Assembly: GCA_946538835.1 (NCBI GenBank)
Contig: CAMNGZ010000005.1
Span: 1 to 35,982 of the forward strand
DNA from: an uncultured Clostridium sp.
GTDB taxonomy: Bacteria > Bacillota_I > Bacilli_A > Acholeplasmatales > Anaeroplasmataceae
Length of the DNA: 35,982 nt
Direction of reading: 5' to 3'
Shown: positions 32,715 to 35,982 of the stretch, piece by piece
Layout of the letters: every line of letters starts with the position of its first letter
How positions within the stretch are numbered: the stretch's first letter is position 1
Position numbers and translations under genes: made by a program
The notes under the pieces: generated by a model
What the model saw: only the letters and a program-made list of their open reading frames with translations
Told to the model about the DNA's origin: nothing
Database searches by the model: none

Positions 32715-33485
32715 TTAATTAAAGTTCTTACAAACTTCATGGATTCTCTTAATTGATGGTTTTGAGTCTCCAATTGATAGAACAACCGCATTAAATTGGA
32801 AGTCTCCTGTTGAGACCATAGCCTTGTTGAAAACACCGGTTCTAAATCTTTCAATAATAGCCGGTGCATCACTACCAATTACGCCATTTAATGGTCCAGT
32901 CATACCAATATCAGTAATAAATAATGTGCCATTTGGCAACACTCTTTCATCCGCTGTTTGAACGTGGGTATGAGTTCCTACAACAGCACTAACTTTACCA
33001 TCAAAATCATAACCAAGTGCTATTTTTTCACTTGAGGCTTCAGCATGCATATCTACAATATAATAATCAGCTTTAACTGAAGCTAAAATATTGTCTAACG
33101 CTCTAAATGGGCAATCTAGGCTCATATTCATAAAGACACGTCCCATCAAATTAATGACACAAATTTTCTTTCCATTATAATTGATTACATAATAACCCTT
33201 ACCAATATTTGTATTGATATTAGCTGGTCTAATAACTAAAGAATTATCAATATATGAAAGAATTTCATTATTTGAAAAAGTGTGATTTCCCATAGTAAAG
33301 CAAGAAATTCCAAGTTTCTTTAATCTATTGTAGTGTCTTTCAGCTAAACCTTTTCCATTTGTAACATTTTCCGCATTAGCAATAACAAGATTAATCTTAT
33401 TTTCTTGTTTGATTCTAGCTAGATTCTTTTCAAGATAAGTGACTGAATCATTGCCAAACAAGTCACCAATAAATAATATATTCAT
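32715..33485 (-). CDS. ymdB: YmdB-family metallophosphodiesterase
   Basis: This calcineurin-like two-metal enzyme acts on 2',3'-cyclic nucleotides. In B. subtilis it affects biofilm choice and is encoded next to rny. Motifs in order: FIGDLFG at the N-terminus, ANAENVTNGKGL, TMGNHTF, INLMGR, VDMHAEASSEK, and VVGTHTHVQTADERVLP, with metal-binding Asp, Glu, Asn and His residues as in the TIGR00282 family. I start at the second Met (33485, MNILFIGD), which matches homologues and follows GAGTG. The ATG at 33497 would add four residues, but would leave only a 7-base leader after the likely promoter. It lies between rny and miaB, as in Bacilli. Confidence 0.93.
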   Translation of the reverse strand: MNILFIGDLFGNDSVTYLEKNLARIKQENKINLVIANAENVTNGKGLAERHYNRLKKLGISCFTMGNHTFSNNEILSYIDNSLVIRPANINTNIGKGYYVINYNGKKICVINLMGRVFMNMSLDCPFRALDNILASVKADYYIVDMHAEASSEKIALGYDFDGKVSAVVGTHTHVQTADERVLPNGTLFITDIGMTGPLNGVIGSDAPAIIERFRTGVFNKAMVSTGDFQFNAVVLSIGDSKPSIKRIHEVCKNFN

Positions 33486-33510
33486 ATTTTCACTCATTTC
33501 TAATAAATTT

Positions 33511-33519
33511 ATGATACCA
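33511..33519 (-). promoter_or_regulatory. Extended -10 promoter of ymdB
   Basis: TGGTATCAT on the minus strand directly follows the rny terminator. No -35 is visible; the T tract of the terminator occupies that place. Predicted leader is about 19 bases to the preferred ATG. Confidence 0.45.
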
Positions 33520-33532
33520 CATTTTGATGCAT

Positions 33533-33563
33533 AAAAAAAGCAAGAAACTTTCGTCTCTTGCTT
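33533..33563 (-). terminator. Rho-independent terminator of rny
   Basis: An 11-bp stem with one G-U pair (33553-33563 with 33538-33548) closed by a GAAA tetraloop, then a run of seven T on the minus strand. It starts 6 bases after the rny stop codon. Confidence 0.9.
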
Positions 33564-33569
33564 ATTTAA

Positions 33570-35132
33570 CTATTTTGCAATGTCACTAGCTCTTGTTTCT
33601 CTAATAACTGTTACTTTGATAGTACCAGGATATTGAAGTTTAGCTTCAATTTGTTCACGAATTTCACGTGCAACTTTAAATGTTGAAGCGTCATCAACTT
33701 GATCAGGATTAACAATAACTCTAATTTCTCTACCAGCTTGAATAGCGAAGCTTGATTGAACACCCTTAACTGTGTTAGCAATCTCTTCTAAGCTTTCAAG
33801 ACGCTTAGTATAATTTTCTAGAGAATCACTTCTAGCACCAGGACGAGCACTTGATAAAGCGTCAGCTGCAGCTACTAATACTGCAATAACTGATTTAGGT
33901 GCAACATCTTCGTGATGGCTTGCGATAGCATCAATAACCTCAGCAGGTTCATGATACTTCTTTGCAAGAGCAACACCAATTTCAACGTGGCTACCTTCAA
34001 TTTCATGGTCAACAGCTTTACCGATATCGTGTAATAAACCTGCACGTTTAGCTAATTGTTCATTTTCACCAATTTCTACTGCAAGCTTACCTGCTAAGAA
34101 GCTAGTTTCAAGTGAATGTTGAAGAACATTTTGGCCATAACTTGTACGATAATATAATCTACCAAGTAATTTTACTAAATCTGGGTGTATTTTACCTACA
34201 CCAGCTTTAAATACGGCTTCTTCACCTTTTTCACGAATATCCATTTCAACTTCGGTACGGCATCTTTCAACAACTTCTTCAATTCTAGCTGGATGAATTC
34301 TACCATCACTAACCAAAATCTCTAATGCTTTCTTAGCTACTTCTCTTCTGATTGGATCAAATGAAGAAATAACTACAGCATCTGGAGTGTCGTCAACAAT
34401 CAAATCAACTCCTGTCATTGATTCAATTGTACGAATGTTTCTACCTTCGCGACCGATAATTCTACCCTTTGTATCATCCTGTGGAAGAGATACAGTTGTA
34501 GCTGTGGTTTCACTAACTGTTTCACCGGCATATTTTTGAATAGCAAGACTTAGAATGTTACGAGCGTTAGCTTTAGCATCATTCTTAGCCTTTTCTTCTT
34601 CATCTTTAATGTATTGAGTAATTTCATTAGACATATCTTCTTTAACTTTCTTAATGATAATGTCTTTTGCTTGTTCCTTACTCATACCTGAAATTTCAAC
34701 GAGCTTATTTTCTTGCTCCTTCATAATCCCTTGAACTTTGATATTAAGATTGTCAATCTCAGATTTCTTTTCATCAATCTTAGATTCTTTTTCGTTTAAT
34801 AATTCTTCTCTACGGTCAAGATTACTAGAACGTCTGTCTAGAGTATCTTCACGTAAATCAAGTTTATTTTCAAGGTCAACAACAACACTTTTTCTTTCTT
34901 TAATGTCATGTTCAGCTTGAATCTTTAAATTATTAACCTCTTCTTTTCCCTCTTGAATAGCTTTATTTTTAATTGCTAATGCTTCATTTTTTGCATCTTC
35001 AAGTATCTTTTCAGCCTTATTTTGGTTTTGGCCAACCTTCTTCTTATTATGTACATTCGTAATAATAATAGTGGCACCTGCACCAACGGCTAAACTTATC
35101 AAAGCAACAAGGATATATATTAATGGTTCCAT
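33570..35132 (-). CDS. rny: Ribonuclease Y
   Basis: This membrane-anchored endoribonuclease starts the decay of many mRNAs in Firmicutes. From the chosen start it is 520 residues, the usual length. An N-terminal membrane helix (about 4-27) is followed by a long charged coiled coil to about 200. The KH RNA-binding domain carries [15 protein letters not shown]. The HD nuclease domain contains [12 protein letters not shown], and the C-terminal RNase Y domain ends in TRASDIAK. I start at ATG 35132, which follows AGAGGTGAT. An upstream in-frame ATG at 35174 would add 14 basic residues before the membrane helix and lacks a ribosome site. Single-gene unit with strong promoter and terminator. Confidence 0.96.
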   Translation of the reverse strand: MEPLIYILVALISLAVGAGATIIITNVHNKKKVGQNQNKAEKILEDAKNEALAIKNKAIQEGKEEVNNLKIQAEHDIKERKSVVVDLENKLDLREDTLDRRSSNLDRREELLNEKESKIDEKKSEIDNLNIKVQGIMKEQENKLVEISGMSKEQAKDIIIKKVKEDMSNEITQYIKDEEEKAKNDAKANARNILSLAIQKYAGETVSETTATTVSLPQDDTKGRIIGREGRNIRTIESMTGVDLIVDDTPDAVVISSFDPIRREVAKKALEILVSDGRIHPARIEEVVERCRTEVEMDIREKGEEAVFKAGVGKIHPDLVKLLGRLYYRTSYGQNVLQHSLETSFLAGKLAVEIGENEQLAKRAGLLHDIGKAVDHEIEGSHVEIGVALAKKYHEPAEVIDAIASHHEDVAPKSVIAVLVAAADALSSARPGARSDSLENYTKRLESLEEIANTVKGVQSSFAIQAGREIRVIVNPDQVDDASTFKVAREIREQIEAKLQYPGTIKVTVIRETRASDIAK

Positions 35133-35226
35133 TATATCACCTCTGCTTAAATATCTAATATATCGTCTTTCCACATTAAGACCGATATTATTTTATCCAT
35201 ATATGTAATTTCACAATTACAATTAA

Positions 35227-35255
35227 ATTATACCTTTTAAAACTCTAGTAGTCAA
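35227..35255 (-). promoter_or_regulatory. Promoter of rny
   Basis: TTGACT (35250-35255), 17 bases, TATAAT (35227-35232). The leader of about 88 bases is the longest in the window and holds an imperfect 10-bp hairpin with one bulged G just before the ribosome site. Confidence 0.8.
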
Positions 35256-35280
35256 TTAAAGAATTGGCGTAGTTTTAAAC

Positions 35281-35309
35281 TTGAAAAGATTTTACTCCTA
35301 TTGTAAAAT
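35281..35309 (+). promoter_or_regulatory. Promoter of the 206-residue membrane protein gene
   Basis: TTGAAA (35281-35286), 17 bases, TAAAAT (35304-35309), with an AAAGGATG ribosome site downstream. Divergent to the rny promoter, with 25 bases between the two -35 elements. Confidence 0.65.
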
Positions 35310-35335
35310 AATTATATAGTGAAAAGGATGATAAA

Positions 35336-35956
35336 ATGAAAAAAGAAAAAGTGAATAATAGAAAATACGTATTATCGAGAAAGATTTTATTCTTATCTAT
35401 AATTATCATTGTTCCACTTCTAGTCTTAATTATCTGGTTCATTTCAGGATTTGTTAACTCAAGAGTTGGAAATGATATTAAAACTAAATTTGAAATTGAA
35501 AATGCTAATGAAGTTAATTATCAACAAGCAACAAGCTTTAATGACTTCAACCTTAAATTTTATTTAACTGACTATACTAAAGCTAGTGAATCATCAAATG
35601 GTTCTCTAACTGGTGAATATCAAGTTTACTACAATTCAGATGTTAAAGTAACTAATTTAAAGATGTCATTCACAGCAGCTGACTATTGGAGTCACTACGT
35701 TGCAACTCCAAAATCTAAATCAAGCGTTACAATCAGTACATCAATTCCTTCAAGTAATTCAACACTTGGAACATTAACTCTAGATTATAAGAGTAAAAAT
35801 GGCTGGGGTATCGATGCTACAACTTCTACTACCCCTGACATCTATTTATATCTATCTTATACATATGTAGATAAAGATGGTAAAAAGAGCGATAAGATGA
35901 CAATCTTAACTTACAAATTCAATGATTTTAGTTCTTCAATAAGATTTAAAGAATAA
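35336..35956 (+). CDS. Membrane-anchored extracytoplasmic protein of unknown function
   Basis: This 206-residue protein has a basic cytoplasmic start (residues 1-16), one membrane helix at about 17-39 and an outer part rich in Ser, Thr and Tyr. That part looks like a single beta-sandwich domain (about 65-200), with strands such as LTGEYQVYYN, VTNLKMSF and DIYLYLSYTYVD. I do not recognise the family and see no catalytic motif. The membrane helix lacks a lipobox or clear cleavage site, so it is probably an uncleaved anchor. It has its own promoter, divergent to rny, and a good ribosome site 6 bases before the ATG. One of only two plus-strand genes in the window. Confidence 0.8.
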   Translation: MKKEKVNNRKYVLSRKILFLSIIIIVPLLVLIIWFISGFVNSRVGNDIKTKFEIENANEVNYQQATSFNDFNLKFYLTDYTKASESSNGSLTGEYQVYYNSDVKVTNLKMSFTAADYWSHYVATPKSKSSVTISTSIPSSNSTLGTLTLDYKSKNGWGIDATTSTTPDIYLYLSYTYVDKDGKKSDKMTILTYKFNDFSSSIRFKE

Positions 35957-35959
35957 CTT

Positions 35960-35982
35960 AAAAAGCCTAATTGGTTTAAAAT
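35960..35982 (+). terminator. Probable terminator cut by the window end
   Basis: AAAAAGCC begins an A-rich ascending arm 4 bases after the stop codon. A short stem with GGTTT is visible, but the full hairpin probably continues beyond the window. Confidence 0.3.

Noticed and set aside
35133-35174. RNase Y start at 35174
   Set aside because: The added 14 residues precede the membrane helix with no ribosome site; AGAGGTGAT before 35132 and the normal length of 520 residues favour the later start.

Overview
The window is about 36 kb of strongly AT-rich DNA. It carries 24 protein genes packed almost end to end, and all but two lie on the minus strand. No rRNA, tRNA, CRISPR array, insertion sequence or phage gene was seen. 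Codon choice, Shine-Dalgarno sites of the AAGGAGG type, TTGACA/TATAAT promoters and U-tailed hairpin terminators point to a low-GC Firmicute. The order rny, ymdB, miaB, ymcA-like gene, mutS, mutL, miaA matches the Bacillus subtilis chromosome, and aroQ next to efp is also a Bacilli arrangement. An uncultured, host-associated member of the Bacilli (near Erysipelotrichia or the RF39/Acholeplasma side) is my inference. The giant surface protein, the BspA-type leucine-rich lipoprotein and the sulfatase with its own maturase fit a gut habitat.

Region 1 (1-12.2 kb) is a cell-surface region. It has a 533-residue membrane-anchored protein with its own promoter, and a 3365-residue secreted, membrane-anchored protein built almost wholly of beta-sandwich modules. 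A 106-residue three-helix membrane protein overlaps the end of the giant gene by 8 bases.

Region 2 (12.3-14.9 kb) is a zinc/cadmium export operon: an SmtB-type ArsR repressor, a free-standing HMA metal-binding protein and a P1B ATPase that lacks its own HMA domain. It has a consensus promoter overlapped by a perfect 24-bp palindrome and a second palindrome just before the ATPase gene.

Region 3 (14.9-18.9 kb) holds asnA, a cytosolic formylglycine-type sulfatase and, divergently, its radical-SAM maturase.

Region 4 (18.9-35.2 kb) is the housekeeping stretch. In transcription order it reads: rny; ymdB; miaB with a ymcA/ylbF-like gene; a leucine-rich-repeat lipoprotein; mutS-mutL-miaA-aroK-aroQ; efp; a CNNM/CorC-type membrane protein; a small zinc-ribbon protein; recQ. 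At the right edge a plus-strand gene encodes a 206-residue membrane-anchored protein of unknown role.

The clearest novelty candidates are: the four-module higher-order repeat (A-B-C-D, about 260 residues, six A copies) of the giant protein with its coupled membrane partner; the split zinc ATPase with an internal second operator; the non-canonical EF-P loop in which PGKG is replaced; and the recQ leader, where the ribosome-binding site is part of a terminator-like hairpin. No gap between genes exceeds 300 bases; the longest, 35133-35335, holds two divergent promoters.
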